Positions 36,701 through 49,400 of a stretch of 64,000 bases of DNA are shown in pieces (position 1 is the first letter of the stretch; the number at the start of each line of letters is the position of its first letter). The DNA comes from Stercorarius parasiticus (lineage: Eukaryota; Chordata; Aves; Charadriiformes; Stercorariidae): NCBI GenBank assembly GCA_013396915.1, contig VWZL01000114.1, positions 785,535-849,534 on the forward strand, in the 5' to 3' direction. Under the pieces are notes generated by a model that saw nothing but the letters and a program-made list of their open reading frames with translations, was not told where the DNA came from and made no database searches. The position numbers and the translations under genes were made by a program.

Positions 36701-39405
36701 TAATGCATCTTGAGTTTTACTTACAGACTCCTTTATATAAAGGACCAAAATCAGTATACTTCTAAATGTATGACAATTAACCAGTAAAAATAGTTATGTT
36801 AAACATATTTGCACAGATTTAAAATTATTCAAGGCAGTAATTTTGTAAAACTAAATCAAAACCTGAGGTCATCATCCCAAGTGCTAATTCACTTATAATT
36901 TGTGTGAATTATTTAGGGACAATCTTTGATGCCAGACAGACCTGGCTGAAACATTAACATTACTTGAGTCATTATTTGTGTCAGAAAGGACTACTATTTG
37001 AGGTAATGAAGATCAAAACAGTTTTTTTTTGCTTCATATTGTTTCAAAGAAGAACTGTTATTCTATTAAAAATATTTCAATGCATGCAAATGAAAAGACT
37101 GTGAAATTAAATTACACTACTAGAGGGACCTTTAATAATACCATCAGTGTGAAAAGCAATTTGGTTTATAACGCTCCTTATGTTCCAAACTGTCCTTTCA
37201 GGCATGACCAGCTCTGTTCAATAGTTAGTATTTTGATTTTAATAAAAAATTGGATATACAGATCTTTCTGTTACTTTTGATCTAAAAATGAATATACTCT
37301 TAACACTGCTATTAGAGCAAAGACTCAATTACACGTCTTTTCTATGATGTTTAATAAAAGAAGAAAAAGACCTTTAAAATCTCTTGAAACCACCATCTAA
37401 ATTATTCCTCATATTTTCTACCTTTTCCTCCCTACCCAGAGAAAATAAACTATTTTCCACTGAAAAAAAATATGCAAACATTGCTCAGATACTTTCTTCT
37501 TCATACAACAATCAAAAAGCAGCTCTGATGTGGTGGATGCCATTTTCCATGCCCTGTTTTCATAGATTAATTACTAGATTGTGTGAATGTCTGAATCATC
37601 TGAATGTCTGTTTCTCTTCCAGATTCTCTCAGAAAAACAGTGCAAACATAATGCTAACTGAAAACTTATTTTGTTCTAGAGTTCAGGTTTCATTAATTAA
37701 GAAATAAAAACCAAAGTTAAACAGTTCAACCCATCGTTTCTTCCTAAGACTGACTGTATCCAAATTTGTCAGAAATGTTTTAGGGAAAAATATGTCTAGT
37801 TAATTGAAATATTTTATTTTTATTTTAGATATCATATTCATATGTCTTACTATATCATATTTTTAAGTTGACTCTCAAAGTGTTTACAATCAAATATTCA
37901 GTTTCGCTGAAAAAAACATGGATTTGAAACAGAAAAATCTCTACCCCAAAAAAGAACAGAATACAATGAAGTGGTAAGACTATGTAAAATAATACTTTGA
38001 CTCGCTAATATTTTCATATAGAAGCATGTTATATTAAATAACGTTCAGTTAGTTAGACACAAGATGTGCTTGTTCTTGTGCTTGTTACTGAATCAGTTTA
38101 ACCTCTCTGTTCCTTTTCAGTATCTTTGACCCAACTATTGTAGCGACATAATAAAATGTGGTAATATTCTAAAGACAAAGAGGATTTACTAAACAGATTC
38201 TGAGAGCAGTAGATATGACAAGAAAATACATTTTGTAAGAAAATATTCACCTGTTGTACAAAAGAAAAATATATAATGGGGAATGTAATCAGAACATGGG
38301 ACAGGAGTGCTTTTTCCATGTTGTTTTACAAGAGAAAAAAGGTCAAAGGATACATTAATCAGTGCAATGCTGAGATAGCTTTGTATATGGTGTCTGCAGA
38401 TGGCACAAGGGAAGGGAAGGGAAAAGAGGAAGTTTAAATATACTTAAACTTTAAATTTGCTTAATTTTAATTACAAGGCATTGCTTTTACTTTAATTTAG
38501 ATATTTTCTTAGTCACAGTCCTGATCAATGGCACTGCTAAGGTGTCAATAAGTGAGGACTTGTCTCTTAATAGCATTGTAGCTCTGAAATACACTCCTAA
38601 GTAGAGCTAGGTGACATTTTCAATAGTGCATATTAAAAAAAATAAAAAGAAAAAAAGTATCTTTTTCAAGGCTGGATCTGAATATGCAGAGAATTCATAT
38701 TCCTCAATGAGATGAACCATTTCTCAAGGAAATATTTATATGTTTCTAGTATAATACTATACTGATATCTTAAGTGTTACCCTGAGAAGTGTATGGTAGG
38801 CTCAGGCACAGAGCTTTGCATATTGTATACCTTGCTTATCTTTCTATTAATATGCCAATAAAAAAGGTATAAATTACCCCTGAGCTAAATATAACATTCT
38901 TACTGAACCGGAGGAAAAATACCAATAAACTATTTTTTTCCTGGAGCTTAAGATACATTTTCTACCAATATTGAAGTACATCAGAAGACAGAGAACAAAA
39001 CAATTGTCCTCTAAACATTAAGCAGTATATTGGTGACATTTTTTGTAAATAGAATTCATGTATTCTTGGTATATAATAATTGGTATGAATTTCATGCACG
39101 TTGTTATTTTCAGGCACCACAAAATTATCAAAAAGTGAAAAAATGAAAAGAACAATTCTGGCTATTGTCTCCTTAGTCCAGAAGTAGTCTTTTTGTCACA
39201 TTCTTCTGTTGATCGTACTCTTACAGACTGTAATTTGTTGTCCTATTTGCCACACAAGATAGGTAATAAACATAATGATAATAACAACACTGAAATCCTA
39301 CTCATGTTCTGTTATCAACAAAAGTGATATTCTTTGACTTTTTAAAAATCTTTTAAGACAAAAACCCAATATTATAATGATCTGTATAATACAGACTGTT
39401 TCATT
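30785..39405. other. About 8.6 kb of AT-rich DNA without a supported feature
   Basis: No CR1, LTR, RNA gene or credible exon is seen. There is A15 at 33208-33222 and other short homopolymers. The open frames (for example 33540-33737, 37384-37707) are short and unsupported. Confidence 0.5.
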
Positions 39406-39982
39406 TCATAGAATCATCAAATCATAAAATACCAGGTTAGAAGGGACCTCAAGGATCACCTGGTCCAGCCTTTCTTGGCAAAAGAACAGTCTAAACAAGA
39501 TGACCCAGTACCCTGTCCAGCTGAATCTTAAAAATGTACAAAGGAAATCCACACTTCCCTCGGGAGATTATTCCAATGGCTGATCTCATTATGAAAAATT
39601 TTCCTCTTGTGTCCAATAGGAATCTCCCCTGGAGTAACTTGTGCCCATTAGCCCTTGTCTTTTCCATGTGACTCCTTGTAAAAAGAGAGTCTGCCTTTAA
39701 ATACTGGAACACGATGATAAGGTCTCCCCTAAGCCTTCTTTTCCTTAAGGCTGAACAAACCCAATTCTCTCAGGCTTTCCTCATATGGCAGGCTTCCCAG
39801 TCCTTTGATGATCCTTGTGGCCTTGATCTGGACTTTCTCCAGCCTATCCACATCTTTTTTTTATATAGTGGGGACCAAAACTGAACACAGTATTCCAGGT
39901 GTGGCCTGACAAGCGCTGAGTAGAGTGTGATAATGTCTTCCTTATCTCTGCTGGTGGTGCCCTTGTTGGTGCAAACCAGCAG
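39406..39982 (-). mobile_element. CR1 LINE copy, ~580 bp
   Basis: The plus strand begins TCATAGAATCATCAAATCAT, then GTTAGAAGGGACCTCAAGGA, an inverted CR1 tail. It covers the 3' UTR and C-terminal ORF2 of the subfamily also seen at 13045 (shared CCTTTCTTGGCAA). Landmarks include CCTCTTGTGTCCAATAGGAA and AACACAGTATTCCAGGTGTG. It stops near 39982. A minus-strand frame, 39712-39491, keeps the ORF2 C-terminal flavour (RGKFFIMRSAI), but the gene as a whole is broken. Confidence 0.93.
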
Positions 39983-40971
39983 TCAATAACTTTTACACCA
40001 AAGCCAATGACTTGAAATGCTGTTGTATAGTGGCCAGGCTAGAAGGCTGAGAATTCCGTCTAGATTAAACTCTGTCAGTTTATGAACCTGTGGCTGAACT
40101 CACACAGATCTTTGAGAAAAGGGAAAAAAAACCTACAAAAAAAGAAGAGTTAATAATGAGAAAGTTTACCATCAGCTTCTTCATGAAGAGTAGAATCCCT
40201 GAACAATGCATGGGAGGGACTCCTTGTACTGTACCATCAGTTCAGTAGGTGAGTTTTGGTATACAGCAAATTATACTTTGTTATGTTGCCCTCATATCAG
40301 AACCATTTTTAATCTTATATAGCTAAGTTTACCAACTTTTTATTCTATGATTAATATGCATTCATTCTTAAATTCATACGTTAACTATCTCTTAGTCAGT
40401 CACCCAGTTCTTGTTATTGTAGGTCAAAGATAAATATACTTAATATAGGAATGAAAATTAAAATGAAATAATATCACAGCTCTCAGTCCTAAATCAAAAA
40501 ATCTAAGCCTCTATCATACCTAAATAAATCTGAAGGCTCAACATAATGATGAGTTGGGACTCATCCACTAATTCTCCTATGTTGAAACTCAGTTAAGTCT
40601 GGGGAATTTATGGATTTTTTAAGTCACACGTTCAAATTACAGTGAAGTCTTTGGCTTGTACCAGTGAGGATCCTCCTGGTGCTTGGACACAGAACCACAT
40701 ATTAGAATCAATCCTTTATCAGCTGCTAGCAGCAATAAGCTTCAAACCTTCAGTAAACAAACTTTGAGATCATAAGATATTCTTCGCTTCCTAAAACAGC
40801 GTGAGCATGAACAAATCAACATACAGAGTCAATAAATAAATTTCAAAAAAGCAAAACCAATAAAGACTGTTTCAAATATTGGAATAAATTTACCTAAGCT
40901 CCAAAAATTTAACTTAAAAAATTACGTAAATATATATTTTAAAGATTTGATTGTCTTTGCAATCTATAACC
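39983..40971. other. AT-rich non-coding stretch
   Basis: Nothing recognised between the two CR1 copies. Confidence 0.5.
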
Positions 40972-41546
40972 TGTTACTGGGACCAGTGCTGTTCAGCATC
41001 TTTGTTGGTGACATGGAGAATGGGATTGAGTGCAACCTTAGCAAGCTTGCCAATGACACCAATACACCGGAGGGGAGGGATGACATCCAGAGGGAACTGG
41101 ACAGGCTTGAGAGGTGGGCCCGTGCAAACCTCATGAAGCTCAACCAGGCCAAGTGCAAGGTTCTGCACCTGGATTGTGCAATCCCAAGCACAAATACAGG
41201 CTGGGTGGAAAATGGATTGAGAGTAGCTCTGAGGAGAAGGACTTGTGGGTATTGGTTGATGAGAAGCTCAACATGAGCNNNNNNNNNNNNNNNNNNNNNN
41301 NNNNNNNNNNNNNNNNNNNNNNNNNNNNNNNNNNNNNNNNNNNNNNNNNNNNNNNNNNNNNNNNNNNNNNNNNNNNNNNNNNNNNNNNNNNNNNNNNNNN
41401 NNNNNNNNNNNNNNNNTTAGATTATATATTAGGAAGAAATTCTTTATTGTGAGGGTGGTGAGACACTGGAACAGGTTGCCCCGAGAAGTTGTGGATGCCT
41501 CATCCCTGGAAGTGTTCAAGGCCAGGTTGGATGGGGCTTTGAGCAT
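40972..41546 (+). pseudogene. CR1 ORF2 remnant (reverse transcriptase C-terminal part)
   Basis: The frame starting near 40971 reads LLGPVLFSIFVGDM, then the catalytic box as LANDT in place of FADDT, so the first aspartate is asparagine. It continues through EGRDDIQRELDRLERWA and CKVLHLD, with a frame change near 41165 into WVLVDEKLNMS just before the gap. After the gap [14 protein letters not shown] sequence and the C-terminal end are recognisable. Inactive. Confidence 0.88.
41279..41416. other. Assembly gap (138 N) inside a CR1 copy
   Basis: All bases undetermined. Aligning the two flanks to the 27.5 kb copy, the gap corresponds to positions 27728-28137 there, i.e. about 410 bases, so the gap is probably drawn too short or hides a deletion. 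Confidence 0.97.
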
Positions 41547-41636
41547 GCTGATCCATGGGAGGTGTCCTTGTCTGTGTCAGGGATGTTGGAACTCTTTAAG
41601 GTCTCTTCCAACTCTAACCATTCTATGATTCTATAA

Positions 41637-43785
41637 CTGTGCTCACTGTAATCAATTTTTCTCTGGTTTCTAGAAAGCATTCTTTCTGATCAAGCCTCTG
41701 AATGCAAACACAGCAGTGATGTTTTCTATTCTTGCCATTCATTTAATTGTCAGTTTTAGTAATTGCAGATTTTTAAATTTTGATGTAGTCAATTACTATG
41801 GACAGTACATTCAATCTTTACTCACTAGTTTTCTAATCAAGACCTTTGTAAATGCTGATCCTTTTCCTTTGATTTAATAAAACAATTTTGTCACAGGGAT
41901 TACCCTAAACATTAATCAGACTACCAAAAGAAAAACAAATGTTTAAGATGTACTGTAAGGGCAATACAGGCAATATGTGGTCTACTTTTAAAGAACAGTT
42001 AAGATCTTGTCCTGTGAACTAAACCCATACCACTAGAGGTATGTATGTGTGCTGTGTAACATACTGAGAGTGTGTAGAAAGAAATTTTTATGATAGTCCT
42101 TATTACTTGTTACTATAAAAAAATCTCCATTTTGTGTCAATCTTGTGTATCTGATTAATGTTGTCTGCATGAAGTTATAGGCAGCCTGAACTGAAGTCAC
42201 AAACTGTTTTAACCTCTGACTAACCCCAATCAATAGGCTACAGTGGACAATGAAAAGCAAAGGATAAAAATTTCCTTGGCACTGCAACTGACTGATTGTT
42301 TTGTCTTTTCCAGTGTTTGGTTTTCTGACTCCCCAAATACAAGACCTTTAGGCTATACTTTTAAAAATGTTCTTTTTAGGAAATAATGCATCTCACACAG
42401 ACGACATTAATCATGTCACCTAACTTTGCCTGTACAGCAATGCAGTACTCAGTAACCCAAGTAATGTTATACCTAGTGCATCTTTGGAAGCCAAATGGTC
42501 TAATCAGACAAAGTTATTCTTGTAAGAAAGGAGATTGTTTAGTTTAAAAGGATTTGAAGTTGCCCTTGCAGATACAGAGAACTGTTTTGCTTTCATTAAA
42601 GTTCCATACAAAAGTTGAAAATAAATAGACATTTGTATCTTTTTCTCAATCAGGAAAATGAACCAAAGAATATGTGGTTTCTTTTTCTTTTTTTTAAAGG
42701 AAAATGAAAACAATAAGATAATACAGCTTTTAGCATTAGATTTGGAATAGTTCCAGAGCTGAAATGGACATTCAGACAGATTAAATATCTGGAACTTAAG
42801 TAGGGGATCCCTGGTGTAATTCAGAGACACATATTTACAAAACCACATGCACCAGAGTTTCTCCGCTATGCAAGCAAATAAGATGAGCTTATGGGATTTA
42901 CAGCTTTCTAATGTCCTTATCAAAACTCCTTAATCAAAAGCCCTTAAGTAATTTATATCTATCTTCTGTGCTGGGCACCTTAGACACATTTGAAAAGTGG
43001 ATTAATGAAAAAACACTGTTTGTTTTTGATTTCTGACATATATTTCTTTAAATTTCTCTTTTAAACAAATACTCTTCAGTGTCTATTAGTAGTTATTTAT
43101 CAGCTACCCTGTGCTGTGTTTTAGAACAAAACAAATAAACAAAAAGAATCCTTACGCTAGGATGCTTCAAACCCAAAGCCTCAGTGCTATAAATAAATGC
43201 TTTACCATTGAGTCATAAGCTTGTGTAAGCACAAGCTTTAGATAAGGAAAAAAAAAATCCCAGTCCCTCATACCTCCTAACTCTATTGTACTAATGTAAG
43301 ATTGTAGCCTACTGAGAGAGTATGCATTAGAAATTTGAGGCAAAGACAACTAAAATATTTCAGCTTTTTTATTTTAAATATTTTTCTTTAAAAAAAGCTC
43401 TCTGTTATTGTGATTTAAGGGAGAATGTTCAGCTGCAACTTAAGTGGGAGTGGGTTTGTCAGGTGTTTAGTAACAGCTTTTCCTCTATTTTCCTGTCCTG
43501 CTAATTTTCAAAATAGCTACCAATATGAGAATTCTACATAGGATTTCTTCCTGGTATTGCTCTGAAATGCTAATTTGCAATGTAAATTATTACATATTTG
43601 AAATGTTTCATGTGTGCTTTATCTGAAGCCTAATACCTATGACTGACTTGTGTCATAACGGAAGTGTTTCAGTTAGTAAGCAAAGACAGAAGATCATAAA
43701 GCTACTGTGTTTTCATTGTTGCTCAGGTGCAGGGTTAGTGTAAGTGACCAAAGCATCATAAAGCCCTTGATAGTGAGGCGATAGC
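41637..43785. other. AT-rich non-coding stretch
   Basis: No gene is supported. A 9-bp perfect hairpin lies at 43217-43238 (AAGCTTGTG, loop TAAG, CACAAGCTT). Confidence 0.5.
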
Positions 43786-43922
43786 ATTTCTCTTTCTTTG
43801 GTCTTCCCTCTTTTCCCTCTTCCCTTTTTTCTTTTCCCTCCCTCATTCCTTCTGTTCCTTCCTTCCTTCCTTCTTTCCTTCCTTCCTTCCTCTCTCCCTC
43901 CTTTCCCTCTCTCTCTCTTTTA
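43786..43922. repeat. Polypyrimidine tract with (TTCC)n core
   Basis: About 135 bases almost entirely C and T on the plus strand. The core 43856-43890 is an interrupted TTCC tetranucleotide repeat, followed by a CT dinucleotide run. Such tracts can be polymorphic and can adopt triplex structure. Confidence 0.9.
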
Positions 43923-46305
43923 TGGTTAAAGCCAGATCACAATCCACAGTGCAAAGTTGAGTGCTTAGGGTTGCTATATATGGAACAAATGTTTATAAGC
44001 AGTTGGACTCCCTGAAACAACTAGCAACAAATGTCAAGGAGTAGTGCTTGCCTAAATTTCAATTTCTTTTCTACCTCTTCAAACTCAGAGCTGTTGTTAC
44101 AAAGTTCACCAGATGTTGAAGTGTTTTGCAATTTACGCCTGAAGATTTTTCAGAGTAAATTTTAATCTGATAGAGAATCACTGTCTCGCAGAATTTAAAC
44201 GGATGAGATAGGGGAAAGTAAATTTTCAGTCTTTTTCTTTCTTAATTTTAAAGGAAATTCTAAAGTAAGAACTCAGCTGGATTTAATAAGATGTATGGAA
44301 CTGGAGGTGAAACTTGTAGTGAATTTACCAAAGTTCAGCGTCATACTGCCTCATGGCTGAACAGAACAAGAATTGTAATCATCATCAGTTTGAGTCATCT
44401 GAAAGGAGGAAAATCTGTATGTCTAACAGTCTAACAGTCGGTTTAGGTAAGTTGAAAAAAATAGTCTGACTGTATTTTGAGTGAGAAGACTGTCTAGCAG
44501 CCAGACAGATTTTCTACTGAGCTGCTCTAGAAATACACATTGAAAAATTATATTAAAGGGAATATTTTAAATTTGTGCATAAATGCCTTAAAAATCAGGA
44601 AATTAATTTCCAGTGTGCATATATTCACTAGATGCATCTTTTAAATATGCAATTAGCTATTACTGCTTTTCAGAAGAACCCAACTCAGTTATTCTTTGGG
44701 GAAGATATTTGCACACTTTGGTCCGAAATACAAGCCTTGAAAAATTCACTGAAGTACGACTCAGCGATAATAATTTCTGACATCTAGGAAGTCTCTCCTG
44801 AACGGATATATTCATTTCAATTTTCCAAAGGATTACTTCTTTGCCTAATCTATGTACATTTTCAGAGGGACAGCAAAGGCGTTTTTATTGAAAGGAAGGT
44901 GCATAGAAGTTGTCAGAAACAGCCCCAAAGTAGAGCTTTACATAGAAACAATGCCCATGTTTTTTCCCACATTTTTTAATCCACAAGATTATTTAATTTT
45001 TTTTGCTCTATTCTAGAATATCACAATGTTTACTGCAATTGCCAAAAAGTATTAAAACAGATATCAATAATAGATTAATTTTTCTCAATTGCTTATATAT
45101 GTTCAAAATTGTGATCAGCAGAAATCTGAGTCTTATAATAATAAACACAGATTATTAGATTAAACTTGAAGTTAAACTGAGCCAACTGACATGTGACTTT
45201 TACTGGAACTGGTTCAGAATAATCACACAAAAACTCTTAAGACGATAATGGGATTACTCCAGGATAGATCAAGAGATTAAGTTAATATTCTTTTACTGTT
45301 AGAATCGAACTGTTTGACTTTCATAAACTGCTCATTGTTTACCTTGTGGTTCCTTTAATATGACTGGAGGAAAAGGGAATCCAAGTTATAATAAATAAGT
45401 GTTCAGGGAAAGAATCACAAAAATCAGTCTCACAGAAACTATTTCTTTTGTGCATATTATTTTCCCACCTGTTTTCTGATTCATTTGGTTAACTCCTTTG
45501 GAAAGGATTCTTATCACATACTGTATTTTACAATTCTTACAATGAATGTAAAAATCCACTATCACATGTTGTAATTTTCTATTGGATAGATAATTTATAG
45601 TATAGGTAGATAATTTTTAGAATGGACAATTACATTATTATATTTTATTTTAGCCTTATATGTGATTACTAATGAAAAAAAAACTTGCTATAAAAATGAC
45701 AAAACTTTTAAATTCATCTTTATAACTAACAAATAATGGTAACTAAGTATGTCTGATTTAGAGGAAAAAAACATACCCACAATTCAATTCACATACCTCA
45801 AACAAAATTTTAAGGCTTCATTCTTTCATTTCTTTCAAGGCCTGTAAGAATTGCTTAACCTTATTCTACTCTTGAGCTTGAAACACACACCCAAAAAGCA
45901 AGAGACAGTGTTTGGTGATTTTTGTCTAGCATAAAATTGCTACGTTTACCATAGGTCATGGTGCCCTTCTGCTCAGCCTTGACATTGCATAACTCTGAGC
46001 AAATAATCAGCAACATCCAACTGCAGGTGGGTTCCTACAGATGTTATTGGCCAAACACTGTTTTCTGTCTTGACTTCTGATGTGACTTCTGATGTAGAGC
46101 CTGCCTTCATTGTAGATGGTACACACTGAGGCTTGTACTCTGCTTACACCTTTTTTACCTCCGAGTTATGAAGCATATTTTCTGTTCATCACTACCAGCA
46201 ACAAATTACTTGCAGAACTTGGTTTAATTAGCAGGAGAGACACACACCCTTGAATTAAACTGTTGTTATCCAAAGGAAAGAAATATTCTCTTGTTAGTTC
46301 TCTCT
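43923..46305. other. AT-rich non-coding stretch
   Basis: Nothing supported apart from a 12-base tandem doublet (TGACTTCTGATG twice, near 46071-46095). Confidence 0.5.
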
Positions 46306-46411
46306 TCATAGAATCATAGAATCATAGAATGTGTTGGGTTGGAAGGGACCTTTAAAGGTCATCTAGTCCAACTCCCCTGCAATAAGCAGGGACATCTTTA
46401 ACTAGATTAGA
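46306..46411 (-). mobile_element. CR1 LINE fragment, 3' end, well preserved
   Basis: Three tandem TCATAGAA units (46306-46329) precede GTTGGGTTGGAAGGGACC and TTTAAAGGTCATCTAGTCCA, an inverted CR1 tail. Only the last ~100 bases of the element remain. The regular tail and near-consensus look suggest it is among the younger insertions here. Confidence 0.93.
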
Positions 46412-49400
46412 AGTAGATCTTGTTCCTGACACACAATTTTGGCAGTCCCTAGAGGCAATTTTACTGGGAAGAAAATTTTTTTATTTTGAAAATATTCTGG
46501 CTGTGAAAATTTCATATTTATACTTGGAAGAAATTAATGAATATTCACCATTTTACCTGTCTCACCTTGAAAAACTGAGTCCAACAGTTAACAATGAAGA
46601 GTGTATGTCCCAGAAAAATACTATCACTGCTTCAAAATATATTATGATCAAAAGGTCCTACCAAGTTTTCCAAGTTTACCAAGTTTAAACTCAGAGATTC
46701 CACATTATGTGTTCCAAATTCATCTGAATGGAAAAAACCCCTACAAACAGATCCATTTATCTTCCTTTGCATCACATTAATACAGCTATGCCACATGCAC
46801 TTGTGCCATTTGATGGTGGTTCCCTAATGAAGAACTCCAGACACTGGGAGAAAACCCTGCCAGAATGATTGTCTACCCTCATCACCAGTGGAAGGACAGG
46901 GAAAATATACCAACTAAAATCAGGATTTCGAACACTAAATAAGGAGTAATTTATAGTTTGAAATATTATTTTGTAGTATCATATGGATACTTTAACTTTT
47001 TTGTTCATCAGTGTTGACTTGCTTGAGAGACCAAATCAAATATTTTCCTTTTTGTCTTTCTTACTTTTAACACTGACTTCTTTATGCTGAGTAGCCCTTT
47101 TCATTCTTCTGAGTGAAGTGTGTAAGCATAAATCCAATTTTCTCTTTTGGGTGACTGTATCTTTATGACATGACATATACAGCTTTTCAATCAATGGAGT
47201 TCCAGTTTGTTTCACCTTGGAATAATTGAGCATAACTGTGCAAATGATTAAAAAAATAACAAGAGTTGATGACTATATTCGTGTCCATACAGTGCAGAGG
47301 CACTATGTGGTAGGTGAAGATGTAACAAGAAGTATCAACACATATTCATGACTTCTCAATATTTTGATTAGTGTCTTGTATTAGGATTGACTTTGAGCAG
47401 TAACCATTCCTTTTAATACCCATTTACCCACTCACTAAAGCAAGAAAAAGACTATTTGAGAATTACTCTTTTGAATAATTTCTGCTCATATGCACATCCG
47501 TATCATAATTAGTGTTAATTTTAAATATATAAAGTATTGATCTAAAAAAGGAAAATTAAAAAGTATAACTTCTCCCTAAATACTGTTCTATGTCTAATGA
47601 ATCAAGTTGAATGTACTATTGCAATGCTGTCATGCAGCAACTGAACTTTGCCAATGCCTACTACATATGCCCCCATATGCTGTAGTTAAATACTGGAAAT
47701 CATATAGAAAAGCCTTTAACAAGAGAGTCTTTAAAAAGTTAAGATAAGGATAAGGAACTGAAAACATATGAACAAGTCATCTGAATCTAGTAGAACTAAA
47801 GTACTCAGTAGTTGATTGTGTTCTCTAAGCCATTTATTTAAGATGATAGCTTTGTCTTTTCAAATTTTCAGCATATCTTCAAATGTTGCACTGTTGAGAC
47901 ATAACTAGATTGACTGTATAATATATTTTTTCAGATGTTAAGAAAAATTATATTTCTTTTCTAGGTACTGTTGGTTAATTCCCTAGCTGAAGTTAGCCTA
48001 TTATGTGTTCTTTTCATGTGACAAAATTCTTGAATAGTGAAGAAAATGTTTTTGAAAATACTGATCATATGAGAAAAGCTCAAACACGGAAGAGCTAGAG
48101 CTGATTATACATGCAACGTGTTAAAATGGAAGTTTATTCAACACTTTCCTTATTCATTACAAAAATTAGGAAATATGTATTTAAATATGATGAATGATAG
48201 AATTTGTCAGAACTCTAGTGATACATGTTTATCCTTGTATTTGTAAAAAAAATCTTAATTGGCAAAAAATATATAGATGTCCTTATCATTTTAAAAGTGA
48301 CTGATGATGCAAAAACCTATGTGAAGTTATAATCTCAAGTATTGCTGCTTAGTCGTTATAAACTCTTCAATGCAAAGATTTTGTTAGATCACCATAGTAT
48401 ATCTGACACAATCCAGTAAAAATATTGTCAATATATTTCTTTTCTTTTTCTCTACCTTATTTGCTTCTTATGAAGCTAATCCATAACGGCATTTTCAAAT
48501 AACTGTTTTAAAGCTATAAGACCATTCAAAAGATGATTTTTTTAAAAAGGTAACAAATTGATAGATAATTGAATTTTTATCTGAATGGTCTGCCTATCCA
48601 CAAAAACATATATTTCATATATTCTTAGAATAGCCTTCTCATTGGACTGGCTCCAGAGTTTCATTCAAAGATGTTTGATATACCTCTTCCTAACATTGAG
48701 TTTTTCATGGAAATTTTCATTGTACATAAGGTAGGTACCATACAGCAATTGCTGTTGCAAACAGATTTCACTAAAGCATTAGTTCAACAATAACCACTCC
48801 CATATGAAGAATATATAACAAGAAAGCAAGCAAGCAAATGACTGTATTTCTAGTATTAGTTTATTGCAACATCATCAAAATATTCTTCCGACATTCCCTC
48901 CAAAGCATGTTACCAGGTTACCGGCAGCTCTAACACTAGTATGCCTAGGTATGCGATATTCCATGCAGTTTCTTCCTTCTGTGTCTCAGTGTATTGTTGT
49001 GGCCTTGCCTCTCAGAGATTTTGAGCTTTGTATTGTTTCTCTGCCTTCTGGATCTTATGGAATAGAACAAGACAGCAAGTTCTTCAGTCAGTAATGGTAT
49101 TGCTTCTGTATTCTTGTGGTTACTTTAGTCTGAAGTATGTGGGTTGCAGCAGCATTTGTGTAAAGACAGAAAGGCAATTCTTCATATCCTGCCTACAGAA
49201 AATACAAGGCAGTGCTCTGTGCATGCTAGAGATATGTTACTGTGACTCCAGAGAACTAGTCTGATATCTCCACTTTATGTAGCCATTTTGTAGAAAATAG
49301 ATTTTTTTTTTCAGAATGGTTCTTTCAGTTACCTTTGTCATTGCATCAAATTGTTCAGACAAAGAGTTTCAGTTTCCAAGATCTCATGAAAGTACTCCAT

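Larger units (their letters stand above)
40972..41636 (+). mobile_element. CR1 LINE copy interrupted by an assembly gap
   Basis: Starts at the RT segment ACTGGGACCAGTGCTGTTCA and ends CTAACCATTCTATGATTCTA, so it is in plus orientation and 5'-truncated within the reverse transcriptase. The middle is replaced by 138 undetermined bases. The left half and right half both match the 27.5 kb copy, showing they belong to one insertion. Confidence 0.93.

Noticed and set aside
42504..42923. 139-codon open frame on the minus strand
   Set aside because: No recognisable domain, a lysine run from an A/T tract, no splice or promoter context; length is not remarkable in 64 kb.
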